Source: Rhizobium sp. BT03
GTDB taxonomy: Bacteria > Pseudomonadota > Alphaproteobacteria > Rhizobiales > Rhizobiaceae
Length of the DNA stretch: 64,000 nucleotides
NCBI RefSeq assembly: GCF_030053155.1
Contig: NZ_CP125640.1
Span: 434,001-498,000 of the forward strand
Direction: 5' to 3'
A program made the position numbers and the translations under genes. A model generated the notes under the pieces. The model had not been told where the DNA came from. It was given only the letters and a program-made list of their open reading frames with translations, and made no database searches. Shown here in pieces: positions 17,883-27,079 of the stretch; the stretch's first letter is position 1; every line of letters begins with the position of its first letter.

Positions 17883-18587
17883 ATGTTGCTCAACGACGAC
17901 CTCTCCCAGCGCGCCCTCGTCCATGCCGGGCGGCTCGAATGGATACCGAGCCCCACGAAAGGCGTGGATCGGCGTATGCTGTTTCGTATCGGCGGTGAAA
18001 AAGCCCGCGCCACCTCGATCGTGCGCTATGCGGCGGGCAGCCGGTTCCCGCATCACGAACATCCGGGCGGCGAAGAGTTCTTCGTTCTGGACGGCGTCTT
18101 TCAGGATGAGAGCGGCGATTTCCCCACCGGCAGCTACGTTCGAAATCCTCCCGGAACGGGGCATGCACCCGGAAGTGCGGACGGATGCGTGATCCTCGTC
18201 AAGCTCTGGCAGTTCAAGCAAGGCGACCGGGAACGGATCGTCCGCCTGCCCGGCGAAGGCGGGAGCGGCGAGCTTGGCGACGCAGCCACGTCGTCAACGA
18301 CCCTCTTCGATGGAGCGGACGAGCGTGTGATGCTCGAGGACTGGCCGGCACATGCCGACATCGAACTCGCCAACCCGCGAGGACTTGAATTCCTGGTGAT
18401 CGACGGCTCCCTGACCCAGGCGGGCGACACACTTGAACGCTGGAGCTGGCTGCGCCTTCCCGCGGGACAAGCATTCCGCGCACGGGCGGGAGATCGTGGC
18501 GCAAAGGTCTGGTACAAGTCGGCCCCTCTCCTTCACGACGACGTCTGCAGCTTCGACCAGGCAGACGATAGAGGACAGGCGAGATGA
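17883..18587 (+). CDS. ChrR-like cupin protein
   Basis: 234 residues, two cupin-like halves. The first contains the ChrR-type metal site, FPHHEHPGGEEFFVLDGVF then SYVRNPPGTGHAPGS, giving two His, a Glu and a later His. ChrR cupin domains bind zinc and in anti-sigma factors sense singlet oxygen and other reactive oxygen; here the sigma-binding N-terminal domain is missing, so it is a free-standing cupin. The start is the ATG at 17883, two bases after the SDR stop; a TTG at 17877 is in frame but less likely. Its stop overlaps the start of the amine oxidase gene (ATGA). Confidence 0.8.
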   Translation: MLLNDDLSQRALVHAGRLEWIPSPTKGVDRRMLFRIGGEKARATSIVRYAAGSRFPHHEHPGGEEFFVLDGVFQDESGDFPTGSYVRNPPGTGHAPGSADGCVILVKLWQFKQGDRERIVRLPGEGGSGELGDAATSSTTLFDGADERVMLEDWPAHADIELANPRGLEFLVIDGSLTQAGDTLERWSWLRLPAGQAFRARAGDRGAKVWYKSAPLLHDDVCSFDQADDRGQAR

Positions 18588-19687
18588 AAGCATGCAGAGT
18601 AGCCGTCGTCGGTGCCGGCCTTGCCGGTCTTTATGCGGCACGCGCGCTCCACGCTTCGGGTATCGATGTGATCGTTCTCGAAGCGCGGGATCGGCTGGGC
18701 GGCCGCATTCTGACGGCAGATGAAACCGGCTTGCCGGCGGAAGACGGCTTCGACCTCGGCCCGTCCTGGTATTGGCCGCAGATGCAGCCGCCGATGGAGA
18801 CGCTGATCGGCGAACTCGGGCTCCATTGCTTCGCGCAGAACAACGAGGGCGATGTGATCATCGAAAGGATGTCTCGGGAGAGGCCGCAGCGCTATCAGCC
18901 CACGATGGTGGAGCAGCAGTCCATGCGGCTTTCCGGCGGCACGGCATCGGCCGTGCGCGCATTGGCGCGCGACATACCCGCCGGCCGGGTCCTCCGCGAT
19001 ACGACGGTGACGGCGATGGCCCTGTCCGACACGGGGATCGAGCTGACGGTTAAAAGCGGCCAGGGAAATTTCGAGATCTTCCAGGCGGAGCAGGTTGTGG
19101 CCGCCCTCTCGCCCCGTCTGCTGGAAGCGACCGTAAGCTTCAGTCCGGAACAGGATCCCGGCACCGTTGCCCGGTGGCGCGATACTGCCACGTGGATGGC
19201 TCCGCACGCCAAGTTCTTCGCCGTCTACGACGAAGCCTTCTGGCGAACGGCCGGGTTATCAGGCACCGCGCAGAGCATGGTGGGACCGCTGGTGGAAATC
19301 CATGACGCGACGACCGCCTCGGGCAAGGCCGCCCTTTTCGGCTTCCCAGGTGTCGGCGCCGATCAGCGCGCGGCACTCGGCGAAGAGATGTTGAAACAAG
19401 CCTGCCTGGCACAGCTCTCCAAATTGTTCGGTCCCGCCGCCCTCAAGCCTCGGGCTGTTCTGTTGAAGGACTGGGCAGCCGATCCGCTGACAGCCACCGC
19501 CGCCGATCGTGTCGGTGGCGGCCATCCGCTGCCGGGGAATTCGCAATGGGTGTCTGGCTTGTGGAAGGACCGCCTCATCCTGGCCGGAAGCGAGATAAGC
19601 CCTTCCGAACCTGGTTATCTCGCCGGGGCAGTCGTCGCTGCCGGTCGCGCGGTCGCCGACATCCTGTCGAAGATGGATTCCAGATGA
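18584..19687 (+). CDS. FAD-dependent amine oxidase-type protein
   Basis: 367 residues. The N-terminal Rossmann motif VAVVGAGLAGLYAARAL, then VIVLEARDRLGGRI, is the flavin monoamine oxidase signature. A C-terminal GSEISPSEPGYLAGAVVAAG holds the second FAD-contact region. At 367 residues it is shorter than most monoamine oxidases (about 450), with a reduced substrate domain. The substrate is unknown; it may be a desaturase or protoporphyrinogen-oxidase-like flavoprotein instead. It overlaps the cupin gene at its start and the MFS gene at its end by four bases each (ATGA), so the four genes are translationally coupled. Confidence 0.85.
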   Translation: MKACRVAVVGAGLAGLYAARALHASGIDVIVLEARDRLGGRILTADETGLPAEDGFDLGPSWYWPQMQPPMETLIGELGLHCFAQNNEGDVIIERMSRERPQRYQPTMVEQQSMRLSGGTASAVRALARDIPAGRVLRDTTVTAMALSDTGIELTVKSGQGNFEIFQAEQVVAALSPRLLEATVSFSPEQDPGTVARWRDTATWMAPHAKFFAVYDEAFWRTAGLSGTAQSMVGPLVEIHDATTASGKAALFGFPGVGADQRAALGEEMLKQACLAQLSKLFGPAALKPRAVLLKDWAADPLTATAADRVGGGHPLPGNSQWVSGLWKDRLILAGSEISPSEPGYLAGAVVAAGRAVADILSKMDSR

Positions 19688-20892
19688 ACGTCATGCATCA
19701 AACCTCGGCCGACCCGGCAGCCGCAAAGCGCAACTCCTGGGTGCTCACCGTTGCGCAGGCCTTCGGTGGCGCCAACGCTCCGATCATCATCTCGCTCGGC
19801 GGTCTGGTCGGACAGCATCTGTCGACCGATCCCGATCTGGTCACGCTTCCCGTCAGCCTTCTCAGCCTTGGGCTGGCACTCGGGACCCTGCCTGCCGCCT
19901 GGGTGATGCGTCGGTTCGGACGCAAGCCCGGATATCTGCTGGGCTCGGTGATCGGCATGGTTTCCGGCCTGATCGCTGCACAGGGGATCGTGCTCTCCAG
20001 CTTCCCGGTCTTCTGTCTCGGCACCTGCCTCGCAGGCTTCTATTCCTCTTACGTCCAGAGCTACCGGTTCGCCGCGACCGACAACGCCACCGCGTCGCAG
20101 AGCCATAAGGCGATCGCCCGTGTCATGGTTGGCGGCCTGATCGCAGCAATCATCGGGCCGCAGCTCGTCATCTGGACGCGCGACGCGCTGCCGGGGACGC
20201 CCTTCGCCGGGAGCTTCCTCAGCCAGGCGTTTCTCGCTGCCCTGGCGTTTCCGGTGCTGCTCATGCTTCGCACATCGACGCCGCCGACGGCTGATGCATC
20301 GGCAAGCACCCCGGAGCGGCCCCTTGCCCAGATCCTGACATCGCCGCGCTATCTCCTCGCCATCGCAACCGGCGTTGTGTCCTACGGGCTGATGACCTTC
20401 GTGATGACTGCGTCGCCGATCGCGATGGTCGGGCATGGTCATTCGATCGACCAGGCAGCATTGGGCATCCAATGGCATATCCTCGCCATGTATGCCCCGA
20501 GCTTCGTCACCGGCCGGCTGATGGTGCGCTTCGGCAAGGAGCGGGTCGCGGCCGTCGGTCTCCTCCTCGTCGGCAGTTCGGCGGCCGTCGCGCTCGCCGG
20601 CTTCGATATTTCCCATTTCTGGCTTTCGTTGGTTCTGCTCGGGATCGGCTGGAACTTCGGCTTCATCGGCGCGACCGCCATGGTGGCCGACTGCCATACG
20701 CCGGCGGAACGCAGCAAGGTGCAGGGTGCAAACGACTTCGTGGTCTTTGGTACGGTCGCCTGCGCCTCCTTCTCCGCCGGATCGCTTCTCCACAGCTCCG
20801 GCTGGGAGACGATCAACTGGATCGTGCTTCCGGCGGTCGCCCTGGTGCTGGTGCCGCTGGTCTGGCGGGCGGCGCGGCCCATCGCGATATAG
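19684..20892 (+). CDS. MFS transporter
   Basis: 402 residues with 12 predicted membrane helices and no signal peptide. The first half carries a RRFGRKPGYLLGS loop between helices 2 and 3, matching the MFS signature. The LMVRFGKERVAAVG loop in the second half is its internal counterpart. It is probably a drug or metabolite exporter of the inner membrane; the cargo cannot be read. It is last of the coupled SDR-cupin-oxidase-MFS set. PlsY follows 40 bases later and may belong to the same transcript. Confidence 0.86.
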   Translation: MNVMHQTSADPAAAKRNSWVLTVAQAFGGANAPIIISLGGLVGQHLSTDPDLVTLPVSLLSLGLALGTLPAAWVMRRFGRKPGYLLGSVIGMVSGLIAAQGIVLSSFPVFCLGTCLAGFYSSYVQSYRFAATDNATASQSHKAIARVMVGGLIAAIIGPQLVIWTRDALPGTPFAGSFLSQAFLAALAFPVLLMLRTSTPPTADASASTPERPLAQILTSPRYLLAIATGVVSYGLMTFVMTASPIAMVGHGHSIDQAALGIQWHILAMYAPSFVTGRLMVRFGKERVAAVGLLLVGSSAAVALAGFDISHFWLSLVLLGIGWNFGFIGATAMVADCHTPAERSKVQGANDFVVFGTVACASFSAGSLLHSSGWETINWIVLPAVALVLVPLVWRAARPIAI

Positions 20893-20932
20893 GCGGACGC
20901 TCTTCAAAACATGGATCGTCGAGGTGACACAC

Positions 20933-21592
20933 ATGGTTTTCTGGATAGCGGCTACGGCTGGATTGGCGATCGCCTATCTCTTCGGTTCCATACCCACGGG
21001 CTATCTGGCGGGCAAATTGCTCAAGGGCATCGATATCCGGGAGCATGGCTCCAAATCCACCGGAGCAACGAACGTATTGCGAACGCTCGGCAAATGGCCG
21101 GCGTCGATGGTGTTTCTGATCGATGTGCTGAAAGGCGTGGGAGCAATCGTCTTTGCCCGCTGGTTTTACCCCTGGCTCTCGCCAGTCTCGTCAGGCACGG
21201 CGCCGATGGCGGCGGATCTGCAGAGCTCGGCGTCCGGGGCTGTCTGCCTGGCGGGACTTGCCGTGTTGTTAGGGCATAGCCGGTCGGTCTGGCTCAATTT
21301 TGCCGGAGGCAAGTCGGTTGCGACAGGGCTCGGCGTGTTGCTGGCGATGTCATGGCCCGTGGGTTTGGGGGCGGCAACGGTTTTCGCCGTTGCGCTGGCT
21401 ATTTCCCGGATTGTTTCCCTGAGTTCCATGCTGGCGGCGTTGGCGGCCATGGCCCTGGTCTTTTGTCTGGAGCAACCGCTTCCCTACCGATTGCTGGTGA
21501 TCGCAGGCGGCGTTTACGTGATTGTGCGCCACCGCGCCAATGTTCGGCGGCTGCTGGCCGGGACAGAGCCGCGTCTGGGCAATACCGCCTAA
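20933..21592 (+). CDS. plsY: Acyl-phosphate glycerol-3-phosphate acyltransferase (PlsY)
   Basis: 219 residues, about five membrane helices. PlsY converts glycerol-3-phosphate plus acyl-phosphate to lysophosphatidate. The family motifs are visible: LFGSIPTGYLAGKLLKGID, IREHGSKSTGATNVLRTLGK, and LLGHSRSVWLNFAGGKSVAT. The extended GSKSTGATNVLRTLG version resembles the cyanobacterial type rather than the shorter GNVGATNVLR of typical proteobacterial plsY, so this may be a second, acquired copy. The ATG at 20933 follows GAGGTG at 20921. A frame from 20726 overlaps the MFS gene and was rejected. It is downstream of the MFS gene by 40 bases. Confidence 0.85.
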   Translation: MVFWIAATAGLAIAYLFGSIPTGYLAGKLLKGIDIREHGSKSTGATNVLRTLGKWPASMVFLIDVLKGVGAIVFARWFYPWLSPVSSGTAPMAADLQSSASGAVCLAGLAVLLGHSRSVWLNFAGGKSVATGLGVLLAMSWPVGLGAATVFAVALAISRIVSLSSMLAALAAMALVFCLEQPLPYRLLVIAGGVYVIVRHRANVRRLLAGTEPRLGNTA

Positions 21593-21640
21593 ATCGAAAG
21601 CACAACGAAATCGTGAACGGCTCGCAACAAGAAGCTGGAT

Positions 21641-22552
21641 TCATGCCTGCCGGACGATGGCGCCGATCGCATTGACGAGAAGCCGCGCGGCGGCGAGCGC
21701 CGACAGGCCATCAATGTCGGCGGGAGGATAGAGTTCGACAAGGTCGAATCCCGCAATCCTCGCCCGCTTGCCGAGGCCGGCGATCAGGTCGATCACCTGA
21801 GTGTAGGTGAGGCCACCAGGCGTTCGCGCCGCCACGCCAGGCATGATGCCGGGATCGATACTGTCGCAATCAAGGGTGACGACGACCTGCGCTCCTTCCG
21901 GAATATGCTGGAGGACGGCGCCGACGCCCTGGCTATGAACCTCGCGAGCGGTCACAAAACAGCTGCCATAGCGCTGCGCCGCTTCGATATCGGCGCTCCG
22001 CGCACTGCCGACGCTGCGCAGGCCGACTTGCACCATGCCGACCACATGCGGCATCTCGCTCGCCCGGCGCATCGGACTTGAATAACCGTGGCGTTCGCCA
22101 TGCACCTCGTCGCGCCAGTCGATATGGGCGTCGATCTGCAGGACCCAGACCGGCCCTTGAGCCGCAAAGCCGGAGAGGAAAGGAATGGTCACCGAACAAT
22201 CGCCGCCGAGCAGGATCGGTATGGCCGGCAATGCCAGGACCTCACGCGTCTTCGCCGCGATCCGAGCCCGGTTGCCGATATTGTCGTGCATGGTGGTCTC
22301 AACGTCGCCGGCATCGATGCATGAGATCGCTTTGCCGCCGAACAGCGGCCCGCCGAGATCGAAATCCCAGTGCTCGACGAGCGGGGCGTCGCCCTGGCTT
22401 GCAGCACGGATGGCGCCGGCGGCCAAGGCATAACCGCTGCTGTCCTTGCCGGGATAGTTGCTGCCATGGCCGGCAGCGAAAATCACCGCGCGGGGCAAAC
22501 GCCCATCGGCGAGGCGATTGGGAAGGCCGAGAAACGAAGACGAGGCGGTCAT
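21641..22552 (-). CDS. Ureohydrolase (arginase/agmatinase family) with altered metal site
   Basis: 303 residues with the ureohydrolase fold. Manganese-binding motifs are present: DAHIDWRDE (D141, H143, D145) and LDCDSIDPGIMP (D228, D230). The first motif, normally GGDHS, reads LGGDCSVTIPF, so the histidine ligand is Cys 119. Some ureohydrolases have Asp here, so the position tolerates change, but Cys is unusual. Members hydrolyse guanidino compounds such as arginine, agmatine or guanidinobutyrate; the substrate is not assigned. It is convergent with plsY. It has no close gene partner on its strand. Confidence 0.85.
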   Translation of the reverse strand: MTASSSFLGLPNRLADGRLPRAVIFAAGHGSNYPGKDSSGYALAAGAIRAASQGDAPLVEHWDFDLGGPLFGGKAISCIDAGDVETTMHDNIGNRARIAAKTREVLALPAIPILLGGDCSVTIPFLSGFAAQGPVWVLQIDAHIDWRDEVHGERHGYSSPMRRASEMPHVVGMVQVGLRSVGSARSADIEAAQRYGSCFVTAREVHSQGVGAVLQHIPEGAQVVVTLDCDSIDPGIMPGVAARTPGGLTYTQVIDLIAGLGKRARIAGFDLVELYPPADIDGLSALAAARLLVNAIGAIVRQA

Positions 22553-22739
22553 TTCCTGAAGTTCCTGCGTTCGATCCCGACCTGTTTAGTCCCTTTAGAA
22601 ATTTTTGAGAACTTTTTGGGAGGGCTTAATTACGGCGCTCGCCATATCCCGCGGAATTCATCCTCTTGAGCCGAAGGGTTCTAGGGTCCCGAAAACATGC
22701 GGTCTGACGCGGACATCGGCTGGGCTATCTCGACGGGCG

Positions 22740-22955
22740 GATTCTCGAACAGCTCTCTGCACCCATCCCAATTTCCAAGGGCGAGGCCTGGGTACCCTGC
22801 TCTTCCGCTTCGTTGCCGGCGAAATCGCATCCGGCGGCGACACGGCCTATCTGCATGCCCGTGCGGCAAACACGTCCGCCATTTCCCTCTACCGAGCGCT
22901 CGGCTTCACGCTGCGCTCGGAGATGAATATGCGCGTGGTCAAACGCCGTTCCTGA
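22740..22955 (+). pseudogene. GNAT acetyltransferase, C-terminal remnant
   Basis: The frame from about 22755 reads CTHPNFQGRGLGTLLFRF, then NTSAISLYRALGFTLRSEMN, which is the acetyl-CoA binding and C-terminal part of a GNAT N-acetyltransferase (R/Q-x-x-G-x-G/A as QGRGLG). Upstream sequence in the same frame is not GNAT-like, so the N-terminal half is lost or frameshifted. No start codon or ribosome site serves the fragment. It lies between the ureohydrolase promoter and the M16 peptidase gene. Confidence 0.7.
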
Positions 22956-22988
22956 GCGATGACACGACCGCGCCGGGGGGCAAAGCGG

Positions 22989-25853
22989 CTATCTTACCGC
23001 CGCCGGCAGCACTTCGAACTTCCAGAATTTTTCCGGGCTGAAATAAGTCTTGGCAAAGGCGCGGATATCGTCGGCGGTGACCCTTTCGTAGCCGCTGAGA
23101 TTGTCGCGTATCCGGTCTAAACGGCGCGAATCCGTCTGAGCGCCGCGCAGATATTCGATCCAGTATTCGTTGCTCTGCCGCTGATGCTTCAGCGTCTCGA
23201 TGATCGGTCCCCGGGCGCGGGCGAATTCGTCCGCGGAGACATCCTGCGACCGCAGGTCATTGGCGATCTCGTCGACCAGTGCGTAGAAGCGCGCGATCTT
23301 TGCCGGCTCCGTCTCGACGTAGAAAAATGCGTAGCCATAGCCGGGGATTTCCCGTGACAGGTTGGCGTCACCCTCCAGAACGTAGCTTGCGCCTTCTGTA
23401 ATGCGAAACTGGTCGATCAGCCTGTTCTGGAAGATCTGGGTGGCAATATTGGCGGTAAAGGACCGCGGCAGATCGGAGAGCAAATCGCCGATCGGAGCCC
23501 CAAAGGCGGCGGCGGCGTTATCCGCCCTGCCGCTATGGCTGAGCAAAACGGGCGTCTTGTTCGCCGGGGGAAAACGCACGTCGCCCCAATCTTTGCTTGG
23601 CGCTGCCTCCGGACGCGGCGGCAAAGCGCCGAAGGTTTCAGCCGTCATCCGGATTGCGTCGTCCACCATGACATCGCCGACGATGGTGATATCGATCGGG
23701 CCGTTGGACACCATAGGCCGGAACAGCGCCTCGAAATCTTCCGGTTTGGCGGCGGACAATTGAGCGCGATCGGGGAAGGTCCAGCGCGGATCGCCGGAAT
23801 GCACGAGACCTGGAAAATCACGGCTGACAATGCCGCCAGGGGTCGCCTGATACTGATCGAGGCCGCTCAAATAGGCCTGCTGCACCCGCTTGAATGCCTC
23901 GGGGCGGTAGGCGGGATCGGAGGTATATGCCGTCATCAGCTGCAATTGCGTCGCAAGATCTTCAGTCCGCGTGCGACCGTCGAACTTGAAAGAGCCGTCG
24001 CCGATAGAGAAGTCGATGCCGACAATGTTGGCCGTCAGCGCTTTCTGGATATCCTGGTAGTCCATGGCCTTCACGCCGGACAGCGCGACGGCCGGAGATG
24101 CCCAGATCGGGGCGGGACGGTCGCGCGGCAGGTCCAGCCGGCCGCGGCCGATATCTTCGCGCACCAGCACCTCGTTGGCGCGCAGCTTGGTCGGCTTGAC
24201 GGTAAGGCGCACGCCGTTGGAAAAGCGCACCATGGTCAGGCCGAGATCGTCGACGGTGCGGCGTTCGACCACGGCGCCCGGCTCGCCGAAATGGGTGTAG
24301 GGCCAGGCGATGTCGGCCGCGCTGGATGGCGCCGAGACGGCGACAGCCTTTGAAGCGTCATAGATCTGCCGAACCGTGTCGGCTCCGCCCTGCGGTGATT
24401 GGGCCGTCTGCAGCACGACCTGCGGACCGTTGCCGGAGAAAGCATGCCGCAGGGCCTGATTGACCTCGGCCGCCGTGACGCCGTTCGTTATCCTCTCGAA
24501 CATCGAGAGGTCGTCGGCGGGCGACGTGAAGACCTGATTGTCATCGACGCTGCCAGCCAGCATGGAAGCGATGTCGGTGGTCGTGCGCGTCGCGGCTCCA
24601 GCCGCGGCAGCCTGGAGGGCCGAGCGGTATTCGAGGATTTCGCGATCGATCTCTGCCTGGGCAACGCCGAACTCCTGGATACGCCGCTGTTCCTGGTCGA
24701 TGGCCGTGAGTGCCGCCTGCCATTTGCCCGGCTCGGAATTCGCCGAGATCAGCACGACATGCGCCGAATCGAGAAGATCCTGGGAGCCGACGCCCGCACT
24801 GATGAAAGGCGCGTCCGCCTTGCTGGCGATGGTGCTCACCCGACGTTTGAGCACCAAAAGCCCAAGATCTTCGATAAGCCCGGTGCGGCGCTTGGCGAAG
24901 GTGTCAGGCGCGGTATCATAAGGGCGCGTCCAGGCGATCTGTACGCTGGTCATGCCGCCGGGAACGACGAGGACGTCGGCGCTTTCGCCTTTCGTCTCCA
25001 ATGTGCCAGGATCCGGTTTTACAGGCGTCGGACCCGCGGCCTTCCAGTCACCGAAGCGCTGCCGGATTTCGATTTCCATGGCTGCGGGATCGATATCGCC
25101 CACCACCACCAACGTCGCCCGATCAGGCCGGTAGTTCGCCCGGTAATAATCACGGACAAGGTCCACGGGCGCATTGCTGATGATGTCGGTTTTGCCGATC
25201 GGCGCGCGCATGGTCGCGCGCCGGCCGGCGAGCAATGAATTCATGATTCCGAGCCCTGCGCGATATTGCGGCGTGTCGCGCAGCCGCTCCTCCGACAGGA
25301 TGACGCCGCGTTCGCGATCGAAGGCAGCGGCATCGAGGGTCAGTTCGCTCGCCGTCTCCCGCATCAGCATCAGGCCTGTTGAAACCGTGTCGGCATCGAC
25401 CTCGGGAAGATCGAGCGCATAGACAGTCTCGTCATAAGAGGTGTGGGCGTTGGTATCAGGGCCAAAGGCCAGGCCCTTGCGCTGCAGGATGCGGATCATC
25501 TCCCCTTCGGGAACATGCGTCGAACCTTTGAAGGCCATGTGCTCGAGAAAATGCGCCAGGCCCTGCTGATTGTCGTTTTCCTCAAGTGAGCCGGAGCCGA
25601 TGCGAAAGCGGATCGCGGCCTGCCCTGGTGGCGTGGCATTGCGCATGATCGCAAACCGCATGCCGTTGGCAAGTGTGCCGAAATGGACGTTGGAGTCGGC
25701 CTGGATGTCGCTTTGTGTCTGTGGCCAGGACGTGGACAGGGTGTCCGCATGGGCCGACGACGCGAGGCTTGCGACAAGAGCGACCGTCGCGAGAAACCGC
25801 CAGGCAGCGGAGCATTCCATTTTGTGAGACATTCTTGTCCGGGAGATGAGCAT
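22989..25853 (-). CDS. M16 family zinc metallopeptidase (pitrilysin type)
   Basis: 954 residues, exported: an N-terminal hydrophobic segment near 18-34 ends SSAHA, a signal-peptidase-like site. The inverted zinc motif HFLEH (H101, E104, H105) lies in the first M16 domain, followed by DRERGVILSEE carrying the third ligand region. Two further M16 domains follow, as expected for a full-length two-half peptidase; the second half lacks HxxEH, as usual. The protease would act in the periplasm or outer membrane on peptides. The start is uncertain: in-frame ATGs at 25853, 25832 and 25820 give the same mature protein. It is divergent from the LacI gene. Confidence 0.88.
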   Translation of the reverse strand: MLISRTRMSHKMECSAAWRFLATVALVASLASSAHADTLSTSWPQTQSDIQADSNVHFGTLANGMRFAIMRNATPPGQAAIRFRIGSGSLEENDNQQGLAHFLEHMAFKGSTHVPEGEMIRILQRKGLAFGPDTNAHTSYDETVYALDLPEVDADTVSTGLMLMRETASELTLDAAAFDRERGVILSEERLRDTPQYRAGLGIMNSLLAGRRATMRAPIGKTDIISNAPVDLVRDYYRANYRPDRATLVVVGDIDPAAMEIEIRQRFGDWKAAGPTPVKPDPGTLETKGESADVLVVPGGMTSVQIAWTRPYDTAPDTFAKRRTGLIEDLGLLVLKRRVSTIASKADAPFISAGVGSQDLLDSAHVVLISANSEPGKWQAALTAIDQEQRRIQEFGVAQAEIDREILEYRSALQAAAAGAATRTTTDIASMLAGSVDDNQVFTSPADDLSMFERITNGVTAAEVNQALRHAFSGNGPQVVLQTAQSPQGGADTVRQIYDASKAVAVSAPSSAADIAWPYTHFGEPGAVVERRTVDDLGLTMVRFSNGVRLTVKPTKLRANEVLVREDIGRGRLDLPRDRPAPIWASPAVALSGVKAMDYQDIQKALTANIVGIDFSIGDGSFKFDGRTRTEDLATQLQLMTAYTSDPAYRPEAFKRVQQAYLSGLDQYQATPGGIVSRDFPGLVHSGDPRWTFPDRAQLSAAKPEDFEALFRPMVSNGPIDITIVGDVMVDDAIRMTAETFGALPPRPEAAPSKDWGDVRFPPANKTPVLLSHSGRADNAAAAFGAPIGDLLSDLPRSFTANIATQIFQNRLIDQFRITEGASYVLEGDANLSREIPGYGYAFFYVETEPAKIARFYALVDEIANDLRSQDVSADEFARARGPIIETLKHQRQSNEYWIEYLRGAQTDSRRLDRIRDNLSGYERVTADDIRAFAKTYFSPEKFWKFEVLPAAVR

Positions 25854-26029
25854 GAAAGAGGGCGAAAAGCACTGATCCGACTATTCCACAGGTTGCATTT
25901 TTCTTCAACTTCCATGTGTGAATGGACGGAAAGCGAAAACTCTGGCCAGCCGCTTTACGCAATGTCAGACCAATGTCATCGAAGCCTCCTAAGGGATTGC
26001 GCCTTATCTGTCACCAGGAGGCGTTTTCG

Positions 26030-27010
26030 ATGGCGACATTGCAGCAGGTCGCATTCCGGGCCGGATGTTCGCTGGCGACGGCAAGCCGGGTTCTCAACCG
26101 CAACGGACCGGCAAGCGACCTGATGGTGCGCAAGGTGCGCCGTGCGGCCGCCGAACTCGGCTATCGCCCCGCCGGCTCGTCTGCCGGGCGGCTTGGGCGC
26201 AGGCCGGTTATCGGCGTGCTGATTCCAAGCATCACCAATCCGGTCTTTGCCTCGTCGCTGTCGAGCATTCAGAACCGTATGCTGGTGGCCGGCCATGGCG
26301 TGTTGATCGCCCAGTCGAATTACGATCCGGCGCGCGAGGCCGATGCCGTCGCGGCACTCCTTAACGACCGGCCGACCGGGCTGATTCTCACTGTCTGCGA
26401 TCCATCGACCAGTGAAGCGCTGCTGGCCAGGCTGCCGCCGACCGTGCTGCTCAACAACCTGCCGACGGCGCAGTTTCCGGCGGCCGTCACCGCCGACAAT
26501 CGCGGCGCGGGCCGCGAGATCGCGACCTTCCTGATCGGCATGGGCCATCGCCGCATTTTGTTTCTTTCCGGCAATTTCGCAGCTTCCGACCGTGCGCGCC
26601 TTCGCTACCAGGGTTATCTCGACGCCATGGCCGAGAACGGGCTGACACCGCTCGATGCCGTGCAGATCCCTTTCGTCGGCGGTTATGACCAGCTCGATCT
26701 CGGCACAGCGATGACCTCACTTTCGCCGACGGCGATCATCGCCTCCAACGACCTTCTGGCGCTCGGCGTCATCGGTGCGCTGAAGCGCGAGGGGCTGTCG
26801 GTGCCGGGGGATGTTTCGGTCGCGGGCTTCGACGGCATCGCCATCGGCCGGCTGATCGATCCGCCACTGACGACGATTGAAATGCCGGATGCCAGCATGG
26901 GGGCGACGGCCGCCTCGCTGCTGCTCGACATGGCGGAGAATGCCGCCCCTGCCCGCCACCTCGATGTCGCCCATACGCTGCGCCGTGGCGGCACGGTGCG
27001 TGCCATCTGA
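26030..27010 (+). CDS. LacI-family transcriptional regulator
   Basis: 326 residues. The N-terminal helix-turn-helix reads TLQQVAFRAGCSLATASRVL with the hinge region following; the ligand domain starts at VIGVLIPSITNPVFASSL. The ATG at 26030 follows CAGGAGG at 26015-26021 and puts the helix-turn-helix at the usual position; a longer frame from 25922 adds 36 residues. It is convergent with the ABC importer operon beginning at 32125, whose binding-protein gene ends 70 bases away, so it is a candidate regulator of that operon though not of a promoter it adjoins. Confidence 0.9.
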   Translation: MATLQQVAFRAGCSLATASRVLNRNGPASDLMVRKVRRAAAELGYRPAGSSAGRLGRRPVIGVLIPSITNPVFASSLSSIQNRMLVAGHGVLIAQSNYDPAREADAVAALLNDRPTGLILTVCDPSTSEALLARLPPTVLLNNLPTAQFPAAVTADNRGAGREIATFLIGMGHRRILFLSGNFAASDRARLRYQGYLDAMAENGLTPLDAVQIPFVGGYDQLDLGTAMTSLSPTAIIASNDLLALGVIGALKREGLSVPGDVSVAGFDGIAIGRLIDPPLTTIEMPDASMGATAASLLLDMAENAAPARHLDVAHTLRRGGTVRAI

Positions 27011-27025
27011 AGCTTCGAAACAAAT

Positions 27026-27052
27026 GAGCCATCGCGTTCGGCGCGATGGCTC
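27026..27052 (+). terminator. Bidirectional hairpin terminator
   Basis: GAGCCATCGCG at 27026-27036 pairs perfectly with CGCGATGGCTC at 27042-27052 across a short loop. It lies between the LacI stop and the convergent stop of the binding protein and is followed on the plus strand by CTGTTCTATT. It probably ends both transcripts. Confidence 0.8.
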
Positions 27053-27079
27053 CTGTTCTATTCATACCTAGGAAAGCGA

